DNA of 37,337 bases from Bacteroidales bacterium (GTDB taxonomy: Bacteria > Bacteroidota > Bacteroidia > Bacteroidales > VadinHA17): positions 1 to 37,337 of the forward strand of contig JAHYJA010000012.1 of NCBI GenBank assembly GCA_019429325.1. Reading direction: 5' to 3'. Under the pieces are notes generated by a model. The model ran no database searches, was not told where the DNA came from, and saw only the letters and a program-made list of their open reading frames with translations. Shown here piece after piece: positions 8,866 through 17,621 of this stretch. Each line of letters starts with the position of its first letter. Within the stretch, counting starts at the first letter, position 1. A program made the position numbers and the translations under genes.

Positions 8866-8888
8866 CCCTGCCTGTCGGACAGGCAGGG
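8866..8888. repeat. Perfect 11-bp inverted repeat (REP-like palindrome)
   Basis: CCCTGCCTGTC, one G, then GACAGGCAGGG form a perfect 11-bp hairpin with a one-base centre. It lies in the roughly 100-bp gap between the DUF4832 gene and the broken DUF4038 gene. No T-run follows on either strand, so it does not look like an intrinsic terminator. Short GC palindromes of this kind occur in many copies in some bacterial genomes; copy number here cannot be judged. Confidence 0.85.
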
Positions 8889-8922
8889 TGTCAGCATGAT
8901 TTTATAACAGTTGGCATTCCTC

Positions 8923-10449
8923 TCAACTCTGCAGCGTAACTTGTCCGATTAAAGCAAACCCTTCCCCATCAATCAGCGTTTCCTTCAGCCCCACCTTCAC
9001 TTCGTGCTGTGGGTCAGTGCTTCTATCCAGTAGCTTGAATTTCACGGAATATTCACCTTTTTGAAATGCAGATGGCAGGTCAGGAATATACTGTTCTTTT
9101 CGCTTTTTACCCGGTAACCAGTTCCTGTTTCCCGAATCTTCAATAACCACATCGAAAGTATGACCATCGATGGAAGAGGTAAAGCGGAATATAAGTGCAA
9201 ATGTGTGGTAAGCAGGGGCAATACCTTTGTTCAGCCACTCCATTTCAATAGTATTGATACCCGACTTCAGCTTTTTTGGAAAGGTAACCGATGCAGGGAA
9301 ATACCAGTACCCGCACAGGTTGGCCAGTTCTTTGGTCAGCTCCGGGTTATCGGAGAGCCACTCTTCGGCGTAGCCGTGATACCCGATGTAGGTTGCCCGC
9401 ATCGTTTCAATGGCATTTTTCATAATTTCGGCGGCTGAATATCCTAAAGAAGGTAATACCTCTGATCCGTTCGGACCTTTCCAGTTGCCGTCGCGCTTAA
9501 CCATGTGGTAATGCTGTAACTCAAAAATGATGGGCTTCGTCAGGTAGAGCGGATCATAAAAGTGCGGATGGCTGACCGACCAGGTTTCTGCATTTTGCTG
9601 AAGGTACCATTCAACCATCGGGCTGTCATCACGCAGGGTAATTCCGGTTGAAATCACAGCCTCAAGCAATCTCAACTGATCTTCTTTGGGTTTTCCGTAA
9701 TAGAGCAGATCGTCGGTTACCACCAGCTGACTGTTTTTATAGTGTTTCAGGTGAAGGTCAGCATGGGCTATCACCTCATCGGGAGTTGGCGGCACCTTTG
9801 TCGAGAAGCTTGTATGCCCTTCGCCCCATTCGCCTATACTCCCGATATCGACATAGCGTACCCATGGCTTGCCATCATACCTTTCGGCAAAACGGCGGTG
9901 GAAGTTGTCAAGCTTTTCCAGGAAAACCTGATCATCCCATTTTGGGGTCCACGACCTGGTACCCCATGCTTCGGTCACCGTTCCTTTTGCCCCGGCTTTT
10001 TCGACCCAGACGGGCGTGGCATACATCACCCCGTTTTGCTGTTGCCCCGCCGAACCCGGCCATGTTCCGGTTTCCTTGCAGGTTATCCTGAAGGAAATAC
10101 CATAGCCTGATGGTACATATTTTTCAACCACGTCATCAATATAATGCCAGTCGAAAATCCCCTCTTCGGGCTCAAGGTAACTCCAGGCCAGCCTCAGGTA
10201 CAGGTGGTCCATTCCGGGAAAAGAATAAAACAGGGAGTCATCTGTTATCTGATATTTTGAGATGCCATTGTCCAGCAGGTGGTGGTACCAGCCTTTGTGT
10301 GGATTTTTTAATACCCTTAGGGAATCCCATTTTTGTGTAAATTCAATGGTATTTAACTTTTTATTCTGCACGTTGCAGGAAACAAGACATGTTTGAATTA
10401 AAAGCAGGACTGCAAGAGCCCGGAAGATAAACTTCATTTCCTTATGCAT
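8923..10449 (-). CDS. DUF4832-type lipoprotein with glycosidase-like TIM-barrel N-terminus
   Basis: The 508-residue protein has a lipoprotein signal (LLLIQTCLVSC, Cys about residue 25). The N-terminal region reads like a GH42/DUF4874-type barrel: VLKNPHKGWYHH, YLRLAWSYLEPEEGIFDW and, near residue 205, DIGSIGEWGEGH with candidate acidic residues. The C-terminal third is a beta sandwich of DUF4832 type (TIEMEWLNKGIAPAYHTF, KGEYSVKFKLLD). A glycoside hydrolase role on the cell surface is likely but unproven. It is the first gene of the minus-strand block, divergent from deoC across 267 bp. The second in-frame ATG (MKFIFRA, about 10437) is an equally good start because the signal peptide begins there. 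Confidence 0.7.
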   Translation of the reverse strand: MHKEMKFIFRALAVLLLIQTCLVSCNVQNKKLNTIEFTQKWDSLRVLKNPHKGWYHHLLDNGISKYQITDDSLFYSFPGMDHLYLRLAWSYLEPEEGIFDWHYIDDVVEKYVPSGYGISFRITCKETGTWPGSAGQQQNGVMYATPVWVEKAGAKGTVTEAWGTRSWTPKWDDQVFLEKLDNFHRRFAERYDGKPWVRYVDIGSIGEWGEGHTSFSTKVPPTPDEVIAHADLHLKHYKNSQLVVTDDLLYYGKPKEDQLRLLEAVISTGITLRDDSPMVEWYLQQNAETWSVSHPHFYDPLYLTKPIIFELQHYHMVKRDGNWKGPNGSEVLPSLGYSAAEIMKNAIETMRATYIGYHGYAEEWLSDNPELTKELANLCGYWYFPASVTFPKKLKSGINTIEMEWLNKGIAPAYHTFALIFRFTSSIDGHTFDVVIEDSGNRNWLPGKKRKEQYIPDLPSAFQKGEYSVKFKLLDRSTDPQHEVKVGLKETLIDGEGFALIGQVTLQS

Positions 10450-10716
10450 TTTTTATTGATTATTTACTCCAGAGAATATAATTTTCGATCCGTTCCTGAA
10501 CGATAAACCCAAAGTGCGTCAGCAGTCAAAATGCTTATTCTTCATCAGTAAATATAAAAAGAGTTAGTCAATGGATCAATGTTTCCGGCTGAAATTTGTA
10601 ATATTGAGAGGCAAACAGTTTGAATGAATGATGCGGAAGCGATTCATTGAACTACAAGAGCAGCCATCAGGTAAAAAAGAATCTGAATGTTTAATTAATA
10701 ATGAAATGAGAAGGAT
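10450..10716. other. Divergent intergenic region between the DUF4832 gene and deoC
   Basis: These 267 bp must hold the promoters for both the minus-strand block and the plus-strand deoC block. I see no convincing full Bacteroidota promoter pair (TTTG with TAnnTTTG), no operator-like palindrome and no small gene; the 72-residue minus ORF here is a shadow overlapping deoC. A purine-rich GAGAAGGAT stretch just before the deoC ATG is a plausible ribosome-binding site. Confidence 0.5.
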
Positions 10717-11433
10717 ATGACTAAGGTAGAGGAACTTGCAAAAATGATCGATCATTCCATTCTGCATCCGACAATGACGGATGATGATCTGCATAAGGAG
10801 TGCGAGGTTGCGCTTAAGTATAATGTGGCTTCAGTTTGTGTAAAACCTTATGCTGTAAAGCAGGCTGCAGGGATATTAAAAGGTTCTGATGTGCTGGTTG
10901 GTTGTGTTATAGGATTCCCTCATGGCAACAGCTCAACGGAGGTGAAGGTTTTTGAGGCGGAGCATGCCTGTAAAGAAGGAGCAGTTGAAATAGATATGGT
11001 TATCAATATCGGGAAAGCCCTTGGAGGTGACTGGGAATATATTGAAAATGAGATAAAAGCTGTTGCTGATGCCTGTCATCGCAATAATGCCATCGTAAAG
11101 GTTATTTTTGAAACTGATTATGTTACCAAAACAGACGATAAGATAAAACTTTGCCGAATATGTACCAGTGCTGGTGCTGACTTTGTAAAAACATCAACAG
11201 GGTATGGATTCGTTAAGAGGGAGGATGGCACTTATAATTACACGGGAGCCACTGTTGAAGATATAGAACTTATGCGCAGACATTCTGGCCCTGATGTACA
11301 GGTTAAATGTGCAGGCGGAGTCCGGACACTCAGCGACCTGATTAAAATGAAAAGTTCCGGCGCCACCCGCTCAGGTGCCACAGCCACTGTGGCAATGCTT
11401 GAAGAAGCAAAGAAGCTTTTTGGAGATAAATAG
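10717..11433 (+). CDS. deoC: Deoxyribose-phosphate aldolase
   Basis: The 238-residue cytoplasmic enzyme cleaves 2-deoxy-D-ribose 5-phosphate to glyceraldehyde 3-phosphate and acetaldehyde (class I aldolase). The diagnostic residues are present: EIDMVINIG with the proton-relay Asp, DFVKTSTGYG with the Schiff-base Lys, and VQVKCAGGVR with the second active-site Lys. The start is supported by an AGAAGGAT site directly upstream. The length is normal for the short bacterial form. It leads a plus-strand run with hexokinase and a sugar isomerase-like gene, so it may serve sugar breakdown rather than nucleoside salvage; no other deo genes are in view. Confidence 0.93.
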   Translation: MTKVEELAKMIDHSILHPTMTDDDLHKECEVALKYNVASVCVKPYAVKQAAGILKGSDVLVGCVIGFPHGNSSTEVKVFEAEHACKEGAVEIDMVINIGKALGGDWEYIENEIKAVADACHRNNAIVKVIFETDYVTKTDDKIKLCRICTSAGADFVKTSTGYGFVKREDGTYNYTGATVEDIELMRRHSGPDVQVKCAGGVRTLSDLIKMKSSGATRSGATATVAMLEEAKKLFGDK

Positions 11434-11475
11434 TACCTCAATATTTTTATATCTTTACCGAAAACCTGCCAGATT

Positions 11476-12759
11476 ATGAAAAATGTGAATGTTTTTTTAC
11501 AAGAGCATAAACTAAGAGCTTCTGATATAGATATTCAGCAATTAGTTGATTTATTTACAACTGAAATGACAAATGGCCTTGCCGGCCGGGAAAGTTCTCT
11601 GCGTATGATACCTACCTACATTGAAGCCGACAACGAGTTCCTTTATGAAGTCCCGGTTGTTGCAATAGATGCCGGGGGTACTAACTTCAGGGCTGCAGAA
11701 GTAATCTTTAGTAAAGAAGGAGAACTTGAGATAAGGGATTTGGTCAATGCGAGAATGCCAGGATTGGATGGAGAGGTATCAAAGGATGAGTTTTTCAGTA
11801 CACTGGCCGGATATATAAAACACCTCGCAGTAAAATGCGACAGGATCGGTTTCTGCTTTTCCTATCCGACTGAAATTCTGCCGGAAAAAGATGGTATACT
11901 GCTTCAATTCTGCAAGGAAGTGAATGCTCCGGGAGTCATAGGGCAGATGATCGGGAAAAACCTTCTGGAGGCTCTTGGAATGCCTGAGAAAAAGATTGTA
12001 TTGCTGAACGATACAGTTGCCACCCTCCTGGCTGGCAAGTCCGCTTCGGTCAGTAAAACCTACGATTCGTTTATTGGTTTTATCCTCGGAACGGGAACCA
12101 ACACCTGCTATATCGAAAGCAACCGGAACATTCTGAAAAAACCCGGGCTTGATCCGGGGAAAAGCCAGATCATTAACATTGAGTCAGGTAATTTAGGCAA
12201 TCCGCCCCGCACGGCACTTGATACTGAATTCGATAACACGACCGCCACTCCGGGAAATTATGCCTTTGAAAAGATGATTTCCGGAGCTTATCTCGGGAAC
12301 CTTTGTCTTCACGTACTTAAAAGGGCTGCCACAGATAATGTTTTTTCACAAGAGACTGCCAGGCAGATCCTGGGTTTGTCCCAGCTTTCATCCGAAGACG
12401 CCAGTAACCTTGACACAATGTACGGGAATAAACTTAACCTCCTGGGCAAATGTATCTCGTCTGCAGAGGACGAGATCAACAGTGTCACCATAATTGACAA
12501 CCTGATTGACCGTGCCGCAAAACTGGTGGCAGCAAACCTTGCCGCTGTGGTTCTTAAAACAGGTAAAGGAGAATCGGCAGAACATCCCATCCTGATGACC
12601 ATTGAAGGAACTGCATTCTATAAGCTGCACAGGCTGAAGGAGAGGTTTGAGAATTATTTCTCGGACTACCTCAGCGGACAACGGAAGCGTTACGCCGAGT
12701 TTACCGAGGTCCCGCAATCAAGCCTGGTCGGGGCGGCACTTGCAGCTTTAGTCGAGTAG
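11476..12759 (+). CDS. Hexokinase family sugar kinase
   Basis: The 427-residue protein has the eukaryote-like hexokinase fold and should phosphorylate a hexose with ATP in the cytoplasm. The phosphate-1 loop is VVAIDAGGTNFRAAEV near residue 60. A sugar-binding stretch FCFSYPTEI, the catalytic segment VLLNDTVATLLAG and the glycine-rich FILGTGTNTCYIES follow in the expected order. It starts 42 bp after deoC and precedes the TIM-barrel isomerase by 25 bp, so these three are probably co-transcribed. Hexokinases of this type are frequent in Bacteroidota; the sugar specificity cannot be read from sequence. Confidence 0.88.
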   Translation: MKNVNVFLQEHKLRASDIDIQQLVDLFTTEMTNGLAGRESSLRMIPTYIEADNEFLYEVPVVAIDAGGTNFRAAEVIFSKEGELEIRDLVNARMPGLDGEVSKDEFFSTLAGYIKHLAVKCDRIGFCFSYPTEILPEKDGILLQFCKEVNAPGVIGQMIGKNLLEALGMPEKKIVLLNDTVATLLAGKSASVSKTYDSFIGFILGTGTNTCYIESNRNILKKPGLDPGKSQIINIESGNLGNPPRTALDTEFDNTTATPGNYAFEKMISGAYLGNLCLHVLKRAATDNVFSQETARQILGLSQLSSEDASNLDTMYGNKLNLLGKCISSAEDEINSVTIIDNLIDRAAKLVAANLAAVVLKTGKGESAEHPILMTIEGTAFYKLHRLKERFENYFSDYLSGQRKRYAEFTEVPQSSLVGAALAALVE

Positions 12760-12784
12760 AGATTAACCTAAAATATGAACAGAA

Positions 12785-13699
12785 ATGAAACTCGGATTTG
12801 TTAGTGCAATTTTACCTGAGCTCAGTCTGCAGGACCTTATCGATTATGCAGCGGAGCAGCGTTACAAATGTATCGAGGTCTGCTGCTGGCCCATGGGAAA
12901 AGCCGAAAGAAGGTATGCAGGTGTAACCCATATCGATGTGGATATGCTTGATGCTGAACAGGCTGCCCTTATTAACAGCTATCTCGTCAATATGGGAGTG
13001 GAGATCTCCGGACTGGGATATTATCCGAATCCACTAGATCCCGATGAGGAGAAGAGCAGTTTCTATGTGTCGCATATTAAGAAAGTGATCGACGCATCAG
13101 CCTTGCTGGGAGTGAACGAGATCAACACCTTTATCGGCAGGGACAAGAATAAATCGGTGGACGAAAACTTTGAAAGATTCCGGATTATCTGGAAACCCCT
13201 GATAGAATATGCTGAAGAGAGAAAAGTGAAGGTAGGCATCGAAAACTGCCCGATGATATTTACAAATGATGAATGGCCGGGAGGAAACAATCTGGCAACA
13301 ACGCCCCGTATCTGGAGACGTATGTTCAGCGAGATCAACAGCGACTTCTTCGGCTTGAATTATGATCCTTCCCACCTTCTCTGGCAGCAGATGGATTATG
13401 TTAAGCCACTCTATGAATTCAGGGAAAAAATATTCCATGTCCATCTTAAGGATGCCAGGGTATACCGCGACAAACTCAATGAGGTTGGTATTATGGCTGC
13501 CCCGCTTGAGTTTCATTCGCCGAAACTGCCCGGACTGGGTGACATTGACTGGTCGGCCTTCGTATCAGCGCTGAATGATATCAGATATGACGGCCCTGTT
13601 TGTGTTGAGGTGGAAGACAAGTCTTTTGAGAATTCACTCGACGACAGAAAGAATGCCCTGGTACTTACCAGGAGCTACCTTAAGCAATATATCATATGA
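12785..13699 (+). CDS. Sugar phosphate isomerase/epimerase family protein (xylose isomerase-like TIM barrel)
   Basis: The 304-residue protein lacks a signal peptide, unlike its exported relative at 2597-3442. It shows the metal-ligand pattern of this superfamily: VGIENCPMI (Glu), [12 protein letters not shown] (Asp/His), [11 protein letters not shown] (His/Asp) and [10 protein letters not shown] (Glu). The probable role is aldose-ketose isomerisation or epimerisation in the cytoplasm, feeding the upstream kinase or aldolase. Its stop overlaps the start of the beta-helix gene by four bases (ATGA), which ties the intracellular sugar step to an exported glycosidase in one transcript. Confidence 0.85.
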   Translation: MKLGFVSAILPELSLQDLIDYAAEQRYKCIEVCCWPMGKAERRYAGVTHIDVDMLDAEQAALINSYLVNMGVEISGLGYYPNPLDPDEEKSSFYVSHIKKVIDASALLGVNEINTFIGRDKNKSVDENFERFRIIWKPLIEYAEERKVKVGIENCPMIFTNDEWPGGNNLATTPRIWRRMFSEINSDFFGLNYDPSHLLWQQMDYVKPLYEFREKIFHVHLKDARVYRDKLNEVGIMAAPLEFHSPKLPGLGDIDWSAFVSALNDIRYDGPVCVEVEDKSFENSLDDRKNALVLTRSYLKQYII

Positions 13700-15819
13700 A
13701 AAGACAACTGTTTATATTATTGATATTTGCCTGGTTCCTTTCAGGTCGTGATACTGCCTGCGGACAGGTAATCTATGTAGGCCCTTCAGGTAACGACATG
13801 AACCCGGGAACAAGGCTGAGACCGCTTGCTACCCTTGAGGGGGCACGGGACAGGGCCAGGGAGCTTAAGCTGGTCAACATTAAGAATAATCCCATCGAAA
13901 TAATCATACTCGAAGGAGAGTATTTCCTGTCAGAACCTCTTATTCTAACCCGCGAGGATTCGGGAACTCCGACGGCCCCGGTGGTGTATAAATCGGAACC
14001 AGGTAAAAAACCTGTCTTCTATGGAGGCATTAAGCTGGCGGGTTTCGAGAGGGTAAACGAAAAACTTTGGAGAATGTACCTGCCTGAGGTTGCACGTTTT
14101 GGGTGGGATTTTGAGCAACTTTTTGTAAACGGAAAAAGAGCGGTCAGGGCAAGGACTCCCAGTGAAGGATTCCTTTTTATCAGGGATGTGGCTGAGACAG
14201 TTGTGGAAAAGGGAACAGGTCGTGCCCCTGAACTGGCCGTCCAGAAAATTTTCCTCGACAGTGCGGGCGCCGGGATATTCAGCGGAATGTCGCGGCAGGA
14301 AATGGAGAGAGCTATAATAACTTTCTACCACAAGTGGGACAATACCAGGAAGCCTGTTTATGATTATAATCCTGCCGATGCTGCAGTATTTACTATAGGA
14401 ACAGGAATGAAACCATGGAATCCTCTCGATAAACAGACACGTTATTTTGTCGAGAACTACAGGGGAGCGCTTGATGCTCCGGGGGAGTGGTTCCTGGAAC
14501 CTTCAGGCAATCTTTATTATGTTCCGCGGGAGGGCGAAAATCTATGGAACAGCACTTTTATTGTACCTGTAACAGATGAATTCCTTGTTTTCAAAGGTGA
14601 TGAGGAGACAGGGAAACCGGTTGAAAACATAAAATTTGAGGGCATCGCTTTTAAGGTTGCAGGCTACAGGATGCCTGAAAAAGGCAATGAAGCTGCACAG
14701 GCTGCTGCACCGGTTGATGCTGTAGTAAACCTCGATTTTGCCAGGAATATTACATTCATTGATTGTGAGATTGCGCATACAGGCAAATACGCTTTCTGGT
14801 TCCGGAGAGCATGCAGTAACTGCAATGTTGTTCAGTGCTATATGCACGATCTTGGCGCAGGCGGAGTGAAAATAGGTGAAACCGTTATCCGTTCCAAAAA
14901 ATCAGAGATAACAAACAATATCATTGTTGATAATAATATTATCAGGGATGCCGGACATCTTTTCCCCTGTGCAGTAGGAATTATTATATTCAATGCAAGC
15001 GATAACAAACTGACTCATAACGAAATATCCAGTCTGAGATATTCAGGCATATCGGTCGGGTGGGTCTGGGGATATGCAGAGAGCCCGTCGAAAAGAAATA
15101 TTGTGGAGTTTAACCATATCCATCATCTGGGCTGGGGTGAGCTGTGCGACATGGGAGGTGTTTACACCCTTGGAGCCTCCGAAGGAACAAGGGTAACAAA
15201 CAATCTGATCCATCATATCTATTCTTTCGATTACGGAGGATGGGGCTTATATACCGACGAAGGCTCCTATGGCATAGTGATGGAAAATAACCTGGTTTAT
15301 GCATGCAAGAGCTCAGGGTTTCATCAGCATTACGGAAAGGAGAACATCATCAGGAACAACATATTTGCCTTTAATATCAGGGCCCAGTTACAGGCCACAA
15401 GAGTGGAGGAGCACAGGTCGTTCTCCTTTACAAATAATATAATCTATTTTGATAAGGGAACGCTCCTTAGCAGTAACTGGAATAAGTTCAATCTGACAAC
15501 GGACCTGAACTGTTACTGGGACACCCGTTCCGCAGATATCTGGTTTGGGAATATGCGCATAAATGAATGGCAGAAATCAGGAAAAGACAAAAACTCAATT
15601 ATCGCTGATCCGCTTTTCAGGGATCCCGGAGGATACGATTTCAGGTTCAGGAACCAGTCAGTTATCCGGAAGATCAGGTTTGAACCGTTTGACTATTCGA
15701 TGGCTGGTGTATACGGGCCGGAAGAATGGAAAAAACTCGCTGAAACTGACCCGGCGACACTTGTAAGGTTTGACAGACTTGTCGAAAAAGCTGAAGCGGC
15801 AAGAGCAGGCGAGCGGTGA
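13696..15819 (+). CDS. Secreted right-handed beta-helix protein, GH141-like
   Basis: The 707-residue protein begins with a Sec signal peptide ([19 protein letters not shown]). It continues with [21 protein letters not shown], the usual opening of beta-helix carbohydrate-active enzymes. The middle holds many Asn-rich helix coils ([30 protein letters not shown]) and the segment [12 protein letters not shown] followed by [10 protein letters not shown]. The layout resembles GH141, a family with fucosidase and xylanase members, but GH120 or an unclassified family is possible. It is coupled by ATGA to the upstream isomerase gene. Oddly, the last two codons and stop (GAG CGG TGA) already belong to the first unit of the 22-unit heptamer array downstream, so the extreme C-terminus may have been rewritten by the repeat. 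Confidence 0.7.
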   Translation: MKRQLFILLIFAWFLSGRDTACGQVIYVGPSGNDMNPGTRLRPLATLEGARDRARELKLVNIKNNPIEIIILEGEYFLSEPLILTREDSGTPTAPVVYKSEPGKKPVFYGGIKLAGFERVNEKLWRMYLPEVARFGWDFEQLFVNGKRAVRARTPSEGFLFIRDVAETVVEKGTGRAPELAVQKIFLDSAGAGIFSGMSRQEMERAIITFYHKWDNTRKPVYDYNPADAAVFTIGTGMKPWNPLDKQTRYFVENYRGALDAPGEWFLEPSGNLYYVPREGENLWNSTFIVPVTDEFLVFKGDEETGKPVENIKFEGIAFKVAGYRMPEKGNEAAQAAAPVDAVVNLDFARNITFIDCEIAHTGKYAFWFRRACSNCNVVQCYMHDLGAGGVKIGETVIRSKKSEITNNIIVDNNIIRDAGHLFPCAVGIIIFNASDNKLTHNEISSLRYSGISVGWVWGYAESPSKRNIVEFNHIHHLGWGELCDMGGVYTLGASEGTRVTNNLIHHIYSFDYGGWGLYTDEGSYGIVMENNLVYACKSSGFHQHYGKENIIRNNIFAFNIRAQLQATRVEEHRSFSFTNNIIYFDKGTLLSSNWNKFNLTTDLNCYWDTRSADIWFGNMRINEWQKSGKDKNSIIADPLFRDPGGYDFRFRNQSVIRKIRFEPFDYSMAGVYGPEEWKKLAETDPATLVRFDRLVEKAEAARAGER

Positions 15820-15964
15820 GCGGTGATCAGTAATCAGTAATCAGTAATCGGTGATCAGTAATCAGTAGTAAGTAGTCAGCAACCAGTAACCAGCAACCAA
15901 TAACCAGCAACCAGTAACCAGTAACCAGTAACCAGTAACCAGTAACCAGCAACCAGCAACCAGT
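15811..15964. repeat. Heptamer tandem array, 22 units in unbroken 7-bp phase
   Basis: The 154 bp divide exactly into 22 heptamers without slippage. Units drift from GAGCGGT (2) through GATCAGT/AATCAGT/AATCGGT (6), AGTAAGT and AGTCAGC, to AACCAGT/AACCAGC/AACCAAT (12). Positions 4-7 (mostly CAGT or CAGC) vary least. The array starts inside the last codons of the beta-helix gene and ends 19 bp before the DoxX-fusion start. The units are direct, adjacent and lack spacers, so this is not CRISPR. The graded change in unit sequence suggests repeated local duplication. Confidence 0.92.
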
Positions 15965-15983
15965 AAACATAATTCAGAGCGGA

Positions 15984-17579
15984 ATGAGAACAAAAGAAAG
16001 CACAGCAAAGGGAATCAACCAGATACTGCCATGGCTGGTATCAATTGTCAGGATTGCCATCGGATGGCATTTTTTATATGAGGGAATGGTGAAAATCGTT
16101 GGCGGGACCTGGTCGTCGGCTCCCTACCTGGCAGGATCCAAATGGATCTTCGGTCCGCTGTTCAATGCAATGGCAGAAAGCCCAGCAGTTGTAGGCATAA
16201 TTGATTTCATGAATATGTACGGGATGATACTCGTAGGCGCCGGGCTGATTATGGGATTGCTTACAAGGTGGGCGAGCCTGGCCGGAGCAGTTATGCTTTT
16301 CTTCTATTTCGTCGCCTATCCGCCTGTGTCGGGTTATACAGTCGGAGTACCTGTTGAGGGAAATTACCTGTGGGTAAACAAGACTCTTATTGAGTTTCTT
16401 GTCCTTTCCGGATTTATTTTCCTCTCTTCAAAATACCATTTCGGGCTTGACCGGCTTTACAGCAACTGGAAAGAGATCAGGGTCCGGAAACCTGTTCCTG
16501 CCCCCTCCACGGAAGGTAAAAAGAAGCTTGATCGGAGAGAAGCCATTAAGGATCTGATAACAGTGCCTGCTCTGGGTCTCTTTGCTTATGCATTTTACAG
16601 GAAACGCAAATGGGATAGCTTTGAGGAGAAGCTTCTTCAGGTTGAGGGTATCGATGCAAATTCAAGTGAAACCCTGCTGACCTTTAACTACTCGACTCTT
16701 TCCGATCTTAAGGGACAGGTGCCAAAAGCTTCCATCCCGTACACTGACAAGGATGGAATGCCTGCAACATTTGAGCTCAGCCGGATAGTCATGGGGGGGA
16801 ACCTTATCGGGGGATGGGCTCACGCAAGGGATCTGATCTATGTCTCAAGGCTTGTGAAGACCTATCACACAGACGAGAAGGTGATGCAAACCCTTGCCCT
16901 TGCAGAGAAGTGCGGTATTAATGCAATTATTACCAATCCACAGCTCGGAAGGGTTTTCCAGAAATACAAGCGGGAATTTCATGGTAAAATGAAATTCATT
17001 TCCGACTGCGGAGTGGGTCTCGACTTCCAGAAGGGGATTGCGATGTCGCTGGCTGTTGACTCCGATGCTCTTTATTGTCAGGGGGAGATAACCGACAGGT
17101 GGGCCGATGAGAACTGGGATGATAGCGAAAAAAGAACGGTTGCGCAGCGCATGGAATTGCTTGGGAGGGGGCTTGATGAAATACGACGTTATGGCAAACC
17201 AGCCGGTATCGGCGCTCATAAGATTGAGGCTATTAAAGTGTGTGTTGAACATGGACTCAGACCTGATTTCTGGGTAAAAACCTGCCACAGCCATAATTAC
17301 TGGTCAGCTCAGCCGGAATCAGCATGGAAGGACAATATGTTCGATTACGATCCGGAAGAGACAATCCGCTTCATGGGAACCCTTAAAGAGCCATGGATCG
17401 CCTTCAAGGTACTGGCCGCCGGAGCCATCAAACCCGAGGTGGGCCTCAGGTACGCATTCAATAACGGTGCCGACTTTGTCTGCCTGGGAATGTATGACTT
17501 CCAGATTGTTGAGGATGTCAACATTGCACTTGACACTCTGAGCCAGGTTAAAGAACGTCCGAGACCATGGATAACATAG
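15984..17579 (+). CDS. DoxX-family membrane domain fused to an aldo/keto-reductase-like TIM barrel
   Basis: The 531-residue protein joins two parts. Residues about 1-165 form a DoxX/TQO-like membrane domain with several helices (IVRIAIGWHFLYEGMVKI, YGMILVGAGLIMGLL, AVMLFFYFVAYPP, TLIEFLVLSGFIFL). A Tat-like segment DRREAIKDLITVPALG and one more hydrophobic stretch come near residue 185-205. The remaining 320 residues are a soluble barrel with SRIVMGGNLIGGWAH, KFISDCGVG, PAGIGAHKIEAIK and GADFVCLGMYDFQIVEDV. The C-terminal part resembles the aldo/keto reductase superfamily, but the usual catalytic tetrad is not evident. I recall similar fusions in other Bacteroidota, so it is unlikely to be an artefact. 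Function is unknown; a membrane-tethered redox role is a guess. Confidence 0.68.
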   Translation: MRTKESTAKGINQILPWLVSIVRIAIGWHFLYEGMVKIVGGTWSSAPYLAGSKWIFGPLFNAMAESPAVVGIIDFMNMYGMILVGAGLIMGLLTRWASLAGAVMLFFYFVAYPPVSGYTVGVPVEGNYLWVNKTLIEFLVLSGFIFLSSKYHFGLDRLYSNWKEIRVRKPVPAPSTEGKKKLDRREAIKDLITVPALGLFAYAFYRKRKWDSFEEKLLQVEGIDANSSETLLTFNYSTLSDLKGQVPKASIPYTDKDGMPATFELSRIVMGGNLIGGWAHARDLIYVSRLVKTYHTDEKVMQTLALAEKCGINAIITNPQLGRVFQKYKREFHGKMKFISDCGVGLDFQKGIAMSLAVDSDALYCQGEITDRWADENWDDSEKRTVAQRMELLGRGLDEIRRYGKPAGIGAHKIEAIKVCVEHGLRPDFWVKTCHSHNYWSAQPESAWKDNMFDYDPEETIRFMGTLKEPWIAFKVLAAGAIKPEVGLRYAFNNGADFVCLGMYDFQIVEDVNIALDTLSQVKERPRPWIT

Positions 17580-17621
17580 CCTGACAGAAGGTCATTTTCT
17601 GTCTACTTAACTTTGCTGAAA

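Noticed and set aside
8866-8888. Rho-independent terminator
   Set aside because: A strong stem but no T-run on either strand, and the flanking genes are co-oriented.
15811-15964. CRISPR array
   Set aside because: Units are 7 bp, directly adjacent and without spacers, and no cas gene is nearby.
17613-17621. TTG start of the PhoD-like gene
   Set aside because: The ATG at 17622 starts directly at a normal lipoprotein signal; TTG is unnecessary.
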